Assembly: GCA_948146395.1 (NCBI GenBank)
Contig: OX411548.1
Coordinates: forward strand, 63,383,020-63,447,019
Direction of reading: 5' to 3'
Length of the DNA: 64,000 nt
From: Fragum whitleyi
Taxonomy: Eukaryota; Mollusca; Bivalvia; Cardiida; Cardiidae
The translations under genes were made by a program, and so were the position numbers. The notes beneath the pieces were generated by a model. It ran no database searches. It was not told the DNA's origin and saw only the letters and a program-made list of their open reading frames with translations. This document shows, in pieces, positions 22,313 to 33,752 of this stretch (position 1 is its first letter; each line of letters starts with the position of its first letter).

Positions 22313-23873
22313 AGCTCACCTGAGCACAAAGTGATCAAGGTGAGCTATTGTGATCACTCACCGTCCGTCCATCGTCCGTCCGTCCGTCCGTCTGTCTGTC
22401 TGTCTGTCTGTCCGTCCGTCCGTCAACAATTTCTTTAAACATCTCCTCCTCCTAAACCACTGGGCCAATCAAGCTGAAACTTGGCAGGGATGTTCCTTGG
22501 GTGAAGCTCTTCAAAAGTTGTTAAAGAATTTAATTCTATAAATAACTCTGGTTGCCATGGCAACAGAAAGGCTGAATATCGCGAAAATCTAAGAAAAAAT
22601 TCTTCTCCTCCTAAACCACTAGGCCAATTAAGTTGAAACTTGGCAGAGATGTTCCTTGGGTGAAGCTCTTAAAAAGTTGTTAAAAAAAATTATTTTCATC
22701 TTAAACTCAGGTTTCCATGCCAACGGAAGGTTGAAAAATGGCCGAAAATGGCTGAAAATCTTAGAAAAAATTCTTCTCCCCAATAACAAGGCCAACCAAG
22801 CTGAAACTTGGCAGAGATGTTCCTTTGGAGGAAGCTCTTCAAAAGTTGTTAAAAAAAATTATTTTATCAAAAACTCTGGTTTCCATGGTAACGGAAAGGT
22901 TCAAAAATGGCTGAAAATGGCCGAAAATCTTAGAAAAAATTCTTCTACTCCTAAACAACTAGGCCAATCAAGCTGAAACTTGGCAGACACATACCTTGAG
23001 TAAAGCTCTTCAAAAGTTGTTAAAAGAATTTAATTTCATCAACAACTCTGGTTTCCATGGTAACGGAAAGGTTGAAAAATGGCCGAAAATGGCTGAAAAT
23101 CTTAGAAAAAATTATTCTCCTCTTAAACCACAAGGCCAATCAAGCTTAAATTTGGCAGAGATGTTTCTTGGGTGAAGCTCTTCAAAAGTTGTTAAAAGAA
23201 TTTAATTTCATCAAAAACTGGTTTCCATGGTAATGGAAAGGTTGAAAAATGGATGAAAATCTTAGAAAAAAATTCTTCTCCTCCTAAACCACTAGGCTAA
23301 TCAAGCTGATACTTGGCAGGGATGTTTTTGCATTAAGTTCTTCAAAAGTTGTTGAAAAAATTTAATTTCATCAAAAACTCTGGTTTGCATGGTAACAGAA
23401 AGGCTGAAAAATGGACGAAAATTGCTGAAAATCTTAGAAAAACTTCTTCTCTTCCTAAACCACTGGGCTAATTAAGCTGAAACATGGTAGGGATGTTCTT
23501 TGGGTGAAGCTCTACCAAAATTGTAAAAATAATTTTATTCAATTAAAATCTCTGGTTTACATGGTATTGGAAATGTAAAAATATTGCCAAAAATATCAGA
23601 GAAGGTTAATCTTCGCCTTAACTATTTGGCATATCTTAAACATGGCAGGGATATTCTTAAGGTTTAGGTCTACTTAACTTGAATTCAATTCCATCAATAA
23701 CTTTGTTTGCAATTAAAAAGAAAATCAAATTGCAGTAGGAGGAAATTGAAGTCTGTTTCTTTTAAATCCACCCTAAATGTACATCAGACAATTTCTGGTA
23801 TTTATAACATTGTTGACAAGTTATGAGTTGACTTACTCAGGTGAGCGATATAGGACCATCATGGTCCTCTTGT
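22313..23873 (+). mobile_element. type-A Helentron-like element E with about 160-177-bp core
   Basis: It has the type-A 5' hairpin (agctcacctgagcacaaagt...aggtgagct), a 'ccgtctgtctgtctgtctgt' tract, then about seven monomers with 'tcttctcctcctaaaccact', 'gaaacttggcagagatgttc', 'ctcttcaaaagttgttaaa' and 'ggtttccatggtaacggaaa'. The end is ctcaggtgagcgatatagga, ccatcatggtcctcttgtt. Late monomers are more diverged. Confidence 0.8.
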
Positions 23874-24830
23874 TTAAAATACTTGAAGGCATCTTATTCT
23901 GGTGATGTTGCCCATCAGTTCATGTGACATATCTTAAGATTAATGTAATTTGAAAATTATGTTTAAAACATTTTGGAAAAAGAAGAAACTATACAATTTA
24001 CTATTTCTTGAATTTCCATTTTATTTCCACAGGAGACACAAAAAACTGGAATTTGTTTATGAAAGGGTATAGAATCTGAATAAGACCCATAGCTCAGAAG
24101 TTAACATTCAATATCTATAATGAAGTGCTATCTTTCATTATGTTCGGTAGATAAAAGAGACCCTATGAATAAGCTGTTATTTCCTGAGCATGGCATTTCT
24201 CAATAATTAATGCTCTCTATCAATTTTTGGCAGTGCATTTGCAAAATTGGAAATGGGGTTTCAAAAGTTAGACCGAGGCATGAATAATTAAAAGGTTAAT
24301 AAATGGAGAAGTATGGCAAGTCACGATTGGTTCATTATTGTATTTATCTGGCTTCTGTTTTGAATCGCCTGGAACTCTCCATTGAATGGGGTCCTAATTG
24401 ATTACTTTCAATTTTGTTTGTCCATTAGATCGGGTGATCAAATGGACTTCAGTTATTGTAACTGTATTACAGTTTGATAGCCTGTTATAAAAGTTGACCC
24501 TGCTTGAAATTGCACAGATATTTTTGTCGCAATTGTTTTGCAGCCAACAGGGTTCCCATGGTCAGAGAAAATTCAGGTAAAAATGAAAGGTAAGGGAAAA
24601 GTCAGGGAATTTCAGTGTTTTTTCTCATGCTTTTGGGAACAGGTTCGAAACCAGGCATAATGGGAAAAATGCATTATTTTCACGAAAAAATGGGAAAAAT
24701 TTTATGATAATGGTTGGACAAAAACTTTTGTATTGCGTACAATTTCCTACCAAATTTAAGTTTTCTTTGCCTCTCAAAACATTCAAATGTAGATTTAACT
24801 GAGAAACAACATGTTTTGATTCTTATTTTT
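23874..24830. other. unannotated stretch
   Basis: No repeat family, RNA gene or exon was recognised in this unusually plain kilobase. Confidence 0.4.
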
Positions 24831-25099
24831 ATGCCCCATGATCGAGAGATCGGGTGCATATTGTTTTACTCATGTCTGTCTGTCTATCAGTCCGTCTGTC
24901 CAAAAACTTAACCTTGCCAATATCTTCAAGCCTATTCAAGATGCAAAGCTAATATTTGGCACGATGATAGATCTCAATGATCCGCGTCCACTGGTACCAA
25001 AGTCAAGGTCATGTGACAAGGTCAAGGTCATCTGTCAAGGTCAAACTTTGAAAAAAAATGCCGTTACGGGGGATTCCTGTTTCACAAACACATCTTGTT
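24831..25099 (+). mobile_element. Helentron-like element, family J
   Basis: The 5' hairpin 'atgccccatgatcgagagat' with 'cgggtgcat' is followed by a 'gtctgtctgtctatcagtcc' tract. The single core unit has 'atatttggcacgatgatag' and repeated 'caaggtca' motifs. It ends with 'acgggggattcctg', a TGTTT..AAACA hairpin and 'acatcttgttc'. Short and without an array, like element I. Confidence 0.65.
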
Positions 25100-25485
25100 C
25101 ACTTAAGAGTTTAGAAAGGTCCTCGACCTAGGTAAATCTGGACTTAATTTCATGATTTTAGGAAAAAATGTCAATTTTTGGTATTGGGAACGGGTCCTTT
25201 TTAGGATACCAGTCAAAGAAGGAGAAAAAATGCTGGAATTTTGAAATTAGTCAGGGAAATTTACAAGACCAAAGCACAGCTTGTCAGTCTTTATATTTAA
25301 ATGCATGTAAAGTTAGGACTGGTATCATAACACTGAACTCACAAAAGAAAAGAGTTTTGTCAACAAAATAGGGAGTCTCAAACTCACCTTTGTGTCAAGC
25401 TCTGTACTTGCTTTCCAACAAGAGCTTCATGGTTCAAAAGTTATTGCCTTCATGGTTGAAAAAGCTAATACTTTTCCTTATAGCA

Positions 25486-25764
25486 GTGCCGCTACCATAA
25501 CTCAGTTGGTTAGGCATAAGACTTCCAATCTGGAAGTTGTGGGTTCGATCCCCGGTGGCGGCAAATATCCTTTCCGACGTTTGTCTCTCACCAATGGGTA
25601 GATAATCATAAACCTATGTGAGATAGCAGTCAGAGGCTAGGAAAGGGTGTAATGGTATTACAGGTGTAAGAAATACCAGGAATCCATTGTTAGGTGCTCC
25701 GGTTGCTGCGATATAACTGCAAAATTTTTGAAAGTGGGGTAAAACCCATTCAAACAAACAAAAT
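25486..25764 (+). mobile_element. SINE-1, full length, with target duplication
   Basis: Head 'gccgctaccataactcagtt', B box 'gggttcgatccccgg', SINE-1 body and CAAA tail. 'ttccttatagca' occurs at 25474-25485 and again at 25765-25776, a perfect 12-bp duplication as made by LINE-driven insertion. Confidence 0.92.
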
Positions 25765-25932
25765 TTCCTTATAGCATGACAAAAAGTGATAGTGTTGATA
25801 GACTATTCAGAAAAAAAGTTTTAAAGTCCCACATGAGGGGTTGTAGATATACAGCTTGGTGAGACAGATTGGTAGAGATAGGCCCACTAATGGAGATTGA
25901 AGTCAATAAATACTGAAAATGAAATGAGGACG

Positions 25933-25991
25933 TAGTGCAAAAAAAATGTAAGTGCCTATATGTATATAGGCACTTAACTTTTGTATGCACG
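25933..25991. repeat. H1b palindromic hairpin
   Basis: 'taagtgcctatatg' is mirrored by 'tatataggcactta'. The outer arms 'agtgcaaaaaa' and 'ttttgtatgcac' still pair loosely. Confidence 0.7.
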
Positions 25992-26157
25992 CGTTCTCAA
26001 AAATGAACACTATTGTGTGTTCTGTTTATATGTCTAGTAATGGTGTAATTATTAAATGGGATGCTGATGAAAGTTTATGATGATTATTTTGTGTGTCTTC
26101 AACAATCTGTCTCGGTGGTCTCTATGATATTAAATTTTCCTGGTCCTTTTAATTTAT

Positions 26158-26460
26158 CTATGTCTCAGTTGCTGAGCTCTTAAAAGAGAAAATGTTAGAA
26201 GTTGGCTGTAGAGAGGCAAGGTGGGTCACACTTGTTGATTGACTGGGTGCCGATGATGTATTGACAATATTGCTGGTTATTCTCTGAGGTGGGTTGCAAG
26301 GAAGCAAGTCTCCTGCCAGAGTCTTGCCTTGTGGTAACTCGTGACAGTTTGGCTCCGGGGGTATGCTTCTGCCTGTCGGGGTGGCTTCATTGAATGGCAT
26401 GTCTTGTAGAGACATGCTACTGTCCTGGTGATTCTTTTGAGAGTTGCTTCCACTTCTCAT
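26158..26460 (-). CDS. candidate coding exon or decayed exon, unknown product
   Basis: A 100-codon minus-strand frame starts MRSGSNSQKNHQDSSMSLQD and ends SFKSSATET before a stop. It is polar, rich in Ser, Pro, Thr and Asn, with no recognised domain. Base composition is richer in G+C than the surroundings. About 75 bp upstream on the same strand is an acceptor-like 'tttctctttttag' (near 26535-26547). From there a different frame is open (PIQANTSLHHPLTSSKLDET, then 'SQINEKWKQLSKESPGQ' and a stop), overlapping the first. The two frames could be one exon broken by a small indel, or a non-coding upstream part plus a true start. An in-frame stop lies directly before the ATG. No donor was identified. 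It may equally be chance. Confidence 0.3.
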   Translation of the reverse strand: MRSGSNSQKNHQDSSMSLQDMPFNEATPTGRSIPPEPNCHELPQGKTLAGDLLPCNPPQRITSNIVNTSSAPSQSTSVTHLASLQPTSNIFSFKSSATET

Positions 26461-26671
26461 TTATCTGACTGGTTTCGTCCAACTTAGAACTCGTCAGAGG
26501 GTGATGTAAGCTAGTGTTAGCTTGTATTGGCTCTAAAAAGAGAAATGTTTACAACCATTTAAAATTGGCTACTGACTCTGCTCTTGAGTCACGTATGAAA
26601 AGATGTAAACCATTTCTCTATACTTTCCTGAACTATTTCCTATTGTGCAGGGTAGGTTTTTAGTACTTTTT

Positions 26672-28525
26672 AGCTCACCTGAGCACAAAGTGCTCAAGGT
26701 GAGCTATTGTGATCGCGCTGTGTCTGGCGTCCGTCGTCCGGTCGTCCGTCAACATCTTGTGTGCACTCTAGAGGCCACAGTTTTGGCCCAAATGTCTTGA
26801 AACTTGGTCACAATGTTCGTCTCCATCAACTCTCGGTCAAGTTCGAAATTGGGTCAAGTGGGTTCAAAACTGGGGTCAAGGGGTCAAATCTTAGAAAAAC
26901 CATGTGTGCACTCTAGAAACCACATTTTTGGTCCAATTGTCTTGAAACTTTGTCAGAATGTTTGTCTCCATCTAATCTCAATCAATTTCGAAATTGGGTC
27001 AAGTGGGGTCAAAATTGGGGTCAAGGGGTCAAATCTTAGAAAAAACTAATTTGCACTCTAGAAGCCACATTTTTGGCCCAAATGTCTTGAAACTTGGTCA
27101 CAATGTTAGTCTCCATCAAATCTCAGTCAAATTCGAAATTAGGTCAAGTGGGATCAAAAATGGGATCAAGGGGTCAAATCTTAGAAAAACCTTGTGTGCA
27201 CTCTAGAGGCCACATTTTTTGCCCAAATGTCTTAAAACGTGGTCAGAATGTTTATCTTCATCAAATCTCAGTCAAATTCGAAATTAGGTCAAGTGGGATC
27301 AAAAATGGGATCAAGGGGTCAAATCTTAGAAAAACCTTGTGTGCACTCTAGAGGCCACATTTTTTGCCCAAATGTCTTAAAACGTGGTCAGAATGTTTAT
27401 CTTCATCAAATCTCAGTCAAATTCGAAATTAGGTCAAGTGGGATCAAAAATGGGATCAAGGGGTCAAATCTTAGAAAAACCTTGTGTGCACTCTAGAGGC
27501 CACATTTTTGGCCCAAATGTCTTAAAACGTGGTCAGAATGTTTATCTTCATCAAATCTCGATCAAGTTCAGATTTGCGTCAAGTGGGGTCAAAAATGGGG
27601 TCAAGGGGTCAAATCTTAGAAAAACCTTGTGTGCACTCTAGAGGCCACATTTTTGGTACAATTGTCTTGAAACTTGGTCAGAATGTTTGTCTCCATCAAA
27701 GTTCGATCAAGTTCGAAAATGGGTCAAGTGGGGTCAAAATTGGGGTCAAGGGGTCAAATCCTAGAAAAACCTGTGTGCACTCTAGAAGCCACATTTTTGG
27801 CCCAAATGTCTTGAAACTTGGTCACAATGTTTGTCTCCGTCAAATCTAAGTCAAGTTCGAAATTAGGTCAAGTGAGGTCAAAAATGGGGTCAAGGGGTCA
27901 AATCTTAGAAAAACCTTATGTGCACTCTTGAGGCCGCATTTTTGGCCCAAATGTCTTAAAACTTGGTCAGAATGTTTGTCAACATCAAATCTCCGTTAAG
28001 TATGAAATTTGGTCAAGTGGGGTCATAAATGGAGTCAAGGGGTCAAATCTTAGAAAAACCTTTTGTGCACTCTAGAGGCCGCATTTTTGGCCCAAATGTC
28101 TTAAAACTTGGTCAGAATGTTTGTCTCCATCGAATCTCACTTAAGTTTGAAATTGGGTCAAGTGGGGTCAAAAATGGGGTCAAGGGGTCAAATCTTAGAA
28201 AAACCTTGTTTACTCAAATATCTTGAAACTTCGTCAGAATGTTTGAATGAAACCTAGGTTTAGTTTGAAATTGGGTCAATTTGGGTCCAAAATGAGGTCA
28301 AGGGGTCAAATTTATTAAATCCTTGTGTGCACTCTTTGATTGAAAATTATGTATTTTGGTCAGTATGTTTGTCTTGAAATCTTACATGAGTTTGATAGAG
28401 GGTCAAATACTTTTTTTAGTACTTTAGAGGCAACATATTTGTCTGAAATGTTAACTTCTTGATATCTTTGACTTTTGTTTAGCCATCAATCAGGTGAGTG
28501 TTTAAGGGCCAATGGCCCTCTTGTT
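26672..28525 (+). mobile_element. type-A Helentron-like element L with 145-bp satellite core
   Basis: The 5' hairpin agctcacctgagcacaaagt...aggtgagct is followed by 'ggcgtccgtcgtccggtcg' and about ten monomers of 145 bp ('gtgcactctagaggccacat', 'gtcagaatgtttgtctccat', 'gggtcaaaaatggggtcaag'). The end is tcaggtgagtgtttaagggc, caatggccctcttgttt. Monomers at about 27186-27330 and 27331-27475 look identical, so duplication was recent. Repeated 85-codon frames 145 bp apart arise from the period. Confidence 0.85.
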
Positions 28526-28612
28526 TATTTAAGTTTACAACAACAAAAACAACAACAACAACAAAAAGATCTTCCAATACAATAAGTTATGAATTTAAAA
28601 TGAAGGCTTTTT
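28526..28612 (+). repeat. (CAA)n microsatellite and spacer
   Basis: 'caacaacaaaaacaacaaca' and continuing CAACAAAAA lie at about 28540-28566, between elements L and H. Confidence 0.8.
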
Positions 28613-30138
28613 AGCTCGACTATTCGAAGAATAGGGGGGCTATTCCGGTCACCCGGGCGTCGGCGTCAGCGTCGGCGTAATGCTTTGGTTAAGTTTTTAC
28701 GTGCAAGTGTTTAAAATCTCTGTCTCTATCAAAGCTATTGCTTTGAAACTTTGCACATGCTTCTGTGACCATTATATCAGCCTCTAGACAAAGATTCAAT
28801 ACTCTGATATTGAATTTAGTGAAATTTTAACCCTTTTCAGACTTAGAAATCTTGGTTAAGTTTTTACGTGCAAATGTTGTTTATCTGTAATATTTCTGTT
28901 TCTATAAAAGCTATTGCTTGGAAACTTTGCACATGCTTCTGTGACCATAATATCAGCCTCTTGACAAAGATTCATAACTCTGGTATTGAATTTAGTGGAA
29001 TTTTAACCCTTTTCGGACTTAGAAATTCTTGGTTAAGTTTTTACGTGCAAATGTTGTATATCTGTAATATCACTATTTCTACTAAAGCTATTGCTTTGAA
29101 ACTATGCACATGCTTCTGTGACCATAATATCAGCCTCTTGACAAAGATTCAATTGTATGGTATTGAATTTAGTGGAATTTTAACCCTTTTCGGACTTAGA
29201 AATTCCTGGTTAAGTTTTTACATGCAAATGTTGTATATCAGTTATATCTCTATTTCTACCTAGGCTTTTGCTTGGAAACTATACACATGCTTCTGCTTCC
29301 AAAATATCAGCTTCTAGTCAAAGATTAATTATTTTCATATTGAATTTCATTGAATTTTAACCTTTTTCAGACCTAGAAATTCTTGGTTAAGTTTTTACGT
29401 GCAAATGTTGTACATCAGTTATATCTCTTATTCTAGTAAAGCTATTGCTTGGAAACTTTGCACATGCTTCTGTGATCATAATATCAGCCTCTTGACAAAG
29501 ATTCAATTCTATGGTATTGAATTTAGCGGAATTTTAACCCTTTTCGGACTTAAAAATCTTGGTTAAGTTTCTACGTGCAAATGTTGTTTATGTGTAATAT
29601 TTCTGTTTCTATAAAAGCTATTGCTTTGAAACTTTACACATGCTTCTGTGACCATAATATCAGCATCTAGACAAAGATTCATTACCCAGATATTGATTTT
29701 AGTGGATTTTTAACCCTTTTTGGACTTAAAAATTTTGGGTTAGTTTTTATGTGCAACTGATGTACATCTGTTATATCTGTATCTACTAAAGCTGTTGCTT
29801 GGAAACTTTATACATGCTTCTTTGACCATAATATTAGCCCACAGAAAAAGATTTATTACTCTGATATTTAATTTAGTGGAATTTTAACCCTTTTTTGCCT
29901 TAAAAATCTTGGTTATGTTATTATATGCAACTGGTTTATGTTAGTTGTATTTCTGTTCCTACTAAAGATATTTCTTTTAAACTTTGCACAGTCTTCTATG
30001 ACCAAAATATCAGCCTCTAGACAAAGATTCTTTTCTCTTGACTTAAATTTCATTGAATTTCCAATGTCGATATTGATTTGCTGTTACTATCCAGCACTAG
30101 GAATAGTCGAGCTTCGCTGTCCTCCGACAGCTCTTGTT
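28613..30138 (+). mobile_element. Helentron-like element, family H, with 177-bp core
   Basis: The 5' hairpin 'agctcgactattcgaagaat' continues 'aggggggct', then 'gcgtcggcgtcagcgtcggc', which takes the place of the usual TCCG tract. Eight monomers of about 177 bp follow; 'ggttaag' marks them at 28687, 28854, 29031, 29208, 29384, 29561, with variants at 29738 and 29911. It ends 'gaatagtcgagct' (exact inverse of the 5' start), hairpin GCTGTC/GACAGC and 'agctcttgtt'. Later monomers are the most diverged. Frames such as 28868-29263 are period artefacts. Confidence 0.82.
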
Positions 30139-30863
30139 GCTAATACTATGTTTTCAAAGACAATTATGTAGCCAAGATTTGGTTCCTGGTATAAACTTAC
30201 AATGTGAGTTTGAAAAAATGAATGAATTAACTAGCTGTAGATCTGTTTTGAATGCAAAAAAGAAAGAAAAGAAAGGTTTTGTGTAGTCCATTAATATTAA
30301 CAAGGGACAAGTTAGTTTACATTGGTAATTCCCATTACATGAGCAGTTTAGGAAACCAGACATAAAGTTGGGTCATTGCATATGCAGATATCCTGGGTTA
30401 TGTGTGGTGGACTTTAGTAATAAATGTTCAATAGTTAAAAGTTTGCCACATTAGTTATGATATCATATAAGGCAAACAGTGATGATATTACATTTGACAG
30501 GCTCATTTTGCGGTATCCGGGAAACATTGAATTTCAACAGCTTTCGAGAGCATTTTTATCAGCTGTTTGTAGCTTGCCATATGCTTAGCAACCCAGTTCT
30601 GGTTTTTCCGAAACAACAGACTCGTATTTGCATTTTAATCCATTTTTCTCGTAATTTTTCAGTAGAACAAGACCGAGAAGAATCGACATGAGAAATCAAT
30701 GGATTTATATTGAGACCCCATAGATTAAATTGTGAAGCATGGCCCTAGAGATTATGGAATGCAATAGATAACCCCCTCGTGCACTTTACATCATCTTGCT
30801 ACAGGCAGAGATAGGGAGGGGAAATTCGAATTTGGAATTAAGTATTTTGACACCCCCCTCCAT
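30139..30863. other. unannotated stretch
   Basis: A purine-rich 'aaaaaagaaagaaaagaaag' tract lies near 30256. No exon or repeat family is supported. Confidence 0.4.
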
Positions 30864-30939
30864 AAAACCCAATGTTGTGGGGAGTCATTTGAATCACTTC
30901 AATGATATGAATCAAATGAGTACCCACAAAATTGGATTT
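30864..30939. repeat. Q-family palindrome, diverged
   Basis: Arms 'aaacccaatgttgtggggag' and 'tacccacaaaattggattt' are opposed; 'tcatttgaatca' and 'tgaatcaaatga' form the inner stem. The central GTCTC/GAGAC core is lost. Confidence 0.7.
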
Positions 30940-31162
30940 GTAGAGAATTTTTGATTTTGGAATTGCCTTTACCCTCTCCCTGATCTCTAAGTAAGAGGTA
31001 AGACAGAGGAAGGAAATTCAATGCAATTTGTGAAGATTTTAAAAGTTTTGGACAAGACTAGACAACCAGAAATTGTTTTGGCCATTATCATAGGCGTATC
31101 TAGGACTTTAAAATTTACATGCAGTCTCAGAAGGCGACATCTAAAGAATATATTGATGGTTT

Positions 31163-31223
31163 CAGTGCAAGACTGTAGTAAGTGTATATATATTGTATTT
31201 ACACTTACTACAGTCTTGCACCA
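31163..31223. repeat. H1a palindromic hairpin
   Basis: 'tgcaagactgtagtaagtgt' at 31166 is perfectly mirrored by 'acacttactacagtcttgca' ending at 31220, arms of at least 20 bp. Confidence 0.85.
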
Positions 31224-31394
31224 AAACCCATGATATAGGATAGAGGCAATATGAGGAATGACAAAAGATACTTTGAGTGTTGGTGAATAAGCTGTAGTTT
31301 CTATGTTATGATCATTCATATATATTTTTCAACAGAGGATTATTTCGTTCATGCACTTGCAGACTTCAGTCATGAAGTCATGAAGTCCAGGGTT

Positions 31395-31612
31395 CAAAAC
31401 TTGTGTTGCAGAAAATAATCTTTCAGTCATGTGTCCCCCACCAATGGGTGTATAATCGTAAACATGGGTGGAATGAGCAGAGGGAAATTCTAGCACAATT
31501 TCATTGTAGTGATGATGTTGTGAATAACACAAATCTATGGTTAGGTGCTTCAGGTGTGGCAATATTCCTGAAAAACTAATAGACTTGGGTTCTAACATTC
31601 AAATGAACACTA
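31395..31612 (+). mobile_element. SINE-1, strongly diverged copy
   Basis: 'gtgtcccccaccaatgggtg', 'ataatcgtaaac', 'ggttaggtgcttcagg' and 'aacattcaaatgaac' keep SINE-1 order. The head retains only 'gtccagggttcaaaac'. Confidence 0.6.
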
Positions 31613-32714
31613 ATTTCACCAGTAACTGGAGTTAAGTTTTGGCGTGAACAGGGAAGTTCAAAGGGAAACCCTATATGATGAGAGCTGATAAGGCATTGAT
31701 CATATAATATTGAGGTTTTTTACAGATAATAATTTCCACATTGGTTTCATAGCAATGTCCTGTCATATACAGCTATTTTGCCTCATGATTTATGGTAATG
31801 GTCATAAGGTTATTTTCAGCCGGTCTGATTGAATGGGCTTTCTGCAGCCTACCTGGACCTGAGCTGGACGCATTCCTTACTTATTTTGTAGGTCTAATTC
31901 CAGAATCTAGAAAATTGGCTTGATCGAGCTATAGTTTTAAGGTTTTGGAGCCTAAAATTAATCAACAATATTCTTCTTTATTTTTTTCTTTGTAAACATT
32001 AAACAGTCATATTGGCCACGTAGAACTTTTGTTGTAAACCCAATCTGTATACTTGACAAATAATCTATTGAGACATTTTCTCTTTGTGATGCTTTTGTTT
32101 CTTCTAATTGAAACTTCCTACTACATTTCAGTCAATGTATAATAACTGCCTTAGGGCTCAAAAACAATAACTATGCCTGAGGGCTTAAAGTCCAAGAAAG
32201 CCTATATTTATTGGTGTTAAAGAGACAAACTTTAATTTTGATCATATCTTTGCTTTTACTTAGGATATTATTTTGAAACAAGTAGTCTTGATATTTGTGT
32301 TAATTGAAGTGTAATCTTTTCTACCAACAAGGGATAATTGAGTTTAGTAACACTGCAAGGCTTTGGTATACCACTCTCTTGCTAGACTAGCTCTTTGTTT
32401 TTGTATTTCTGATATTTCTGAGAAACAACCACCATGTTGAAATTTTGAAGACTGCACATTATCAGGATAGAGAATGTGTCTGTTCATTTTTCTGCCACCA
32501 TTAACAGTTGATTTATGTTCCTTATTGTCTTTGTCCTTTGCTCTATGTCCTTGTTGAATGTTTGTGATTATCTGTCTTATTATTGGGGAGGCTTGTTACT
32601 TTGTTATTTAACCTTTCCTGTACAGTCCTTTATGATTCCATGCTTAGAAGTTATTGTGGAAACAGAAGAAATTGCTTGTGTCCTTAAGTTACCTGTGTTG
32701 TAGTTGGGATTGGA
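31613..32714. other. unannotated stretch
   Basis: No gene or known repeat recognised. Frames here are short and unconvincing. Confidence 0.4.
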
Positions 32715-32975
32715 AACTGTGACCTTCTAACCAGTGACCTTCAACTTCTCTTTGCTGTGGGAGTTTGAACTTGTTGTAGATGTATGTAGCCTCAAGATAC
32801 ATGAGGTGTAAACCTGTATTAGAATCTAGATCCTGTGACCTTCTAACCATCAGCCTTCAACTTCTCTCGGCTATGGGGTTCTTGATTTCTTGTGGAAGTA
32901 TAGCCTATTTAAGTAACCAGGGGTGAAAGTCTGTAATGTAACCTTTGACCTTCAAACCAGTAGCCTTCAACAGTT
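32715..32975 (+). repeat. tandem repeat, about 112 bp, 2.3 units
   Basis: 'tgtgaccttctaaccagtga' and 'ccttcaacttctct' near 32720 recur near 32835 ('tgtgaccttctaaccatcag') and near 32940 ('cctttgaccttcaaaccagt'). No element ends seen. Confidence 0.7.
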
Positions 32976-33141
32976 ACTGTTCTCTCGTATTACTATCCTG
33001 TTGTCTGTTCATTGTCTGATAGAGACATGCAAGATATCCCTTGTTGTTAGATCTGCTATGTCATTTCCAACAATTTCATGTGTTCCTGAAGCACAAACAT
33101 TGAACAGCCTTGAGACAACCACACAATGCAATTAGCTTATT

Positions 33142-33405
33142 ATCCCCGCCGTTCGGCGAAGGGGATATAGTAATGGTCTCCGTCTGTAATTCCGTCACTA
33201 AACTTGTCCAGAGCATGTCTCCTAAGGTATAAAAGCTATGAACTTGAAACTTTATAGGTTGATAGATCTGATGGAGGAAAAGTGCAGTGCACAAGAACTA
33301 CAGCTCTTGCTTGCAAAATTTCTGAGTTATTGCCCTTTGATAAGGCTTCAGTTTACTATCAAGCTTTGATGGCAGGGGATGGCCATGTCTAACACGGCTC
33401 TTGTT
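33142..33405 (+). mobile_element. Helentron-like element, family F
   Basis: The 5' hairpin at 33142-33166 pairs ATCCCCGCC with ggcgaaggggat. 'ctccgtctgtaattccgtca' replaces the longer TCCG tract. A single core unit holds 'catgtctcctaaggtataaa' and 'gagttattgccctttgat', shared with family B. The 3' end has ggcaggggat (near-inverse of the 5' end), a 'gccatgtctaacacggc' loop and 'tcttgttt'. Confidence 0.72.
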
Positions 33406-33409
33406 TTAA

Positions 33410-33611
33410 CCCTTTGCTGTTTAATCCCTGCTTTTTACGTGCCTGTGATTTCATGATTGAGAAAACATTGTGAAAAAAGAAGAAATTGCTTTTTTCTACA
33501 CTATTTTCTACCCTACTGAATGGTTATTTTTCAAATTAAATCCACTTTTAAATTTTGTCTGCAAAACCTTTGAATTTGGACAGGTCAAAAATTTTGTAAA
33601 ACAGGAAAGGG
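33410..33611. mobile_element. piggyBac-like MITE with TTAA flanks
   Basis: TTAA at 33406-33409 and 33612-33615 bracket CCCTTTGCTGTTT and AAACAGGAAAGGG, an inverted pair with one mismatch. The 202-bp unit has no coding capacity. The left TTAA overlaps the T-rich end of element F. Confidence 0.72.
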
Positions 33612-33676
33612 TTAACAGATGTACAGATAGAGAGTATTTTGGATTTAAGATTGAAGTATGTAAAAATGAGTAGCAC

Positions 33677-33752
33677 AAATCCTATGTTTTTGGTACTCAT
33701 TGGAATCGTCTTGTCGAGACGATTCCAATGAGTACCCACAACATTGGGATTC
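33677..33752. repeat. Q-family palindrome
   Basis: 'ggtactcattggaatcgtc' is mirrored by 'gacgattccaatgagtacc' around 'ttgtcga'; outer arms 'aaatcctatg' and 'cattgggattc' are slightly diverged. Confidence 0.85.

Noticed and set aside
26804..28226. Repeated 65-106-codon frames as genes
   Set aside because: Same cause: satellite monomers of element L.
28868..29263. 131-codon frame as a coding region
   Set aside because: It spans the 177-bp (59 x 3) monomers of element H, so the frame is kept by period alone, and it breaks in other monomers.
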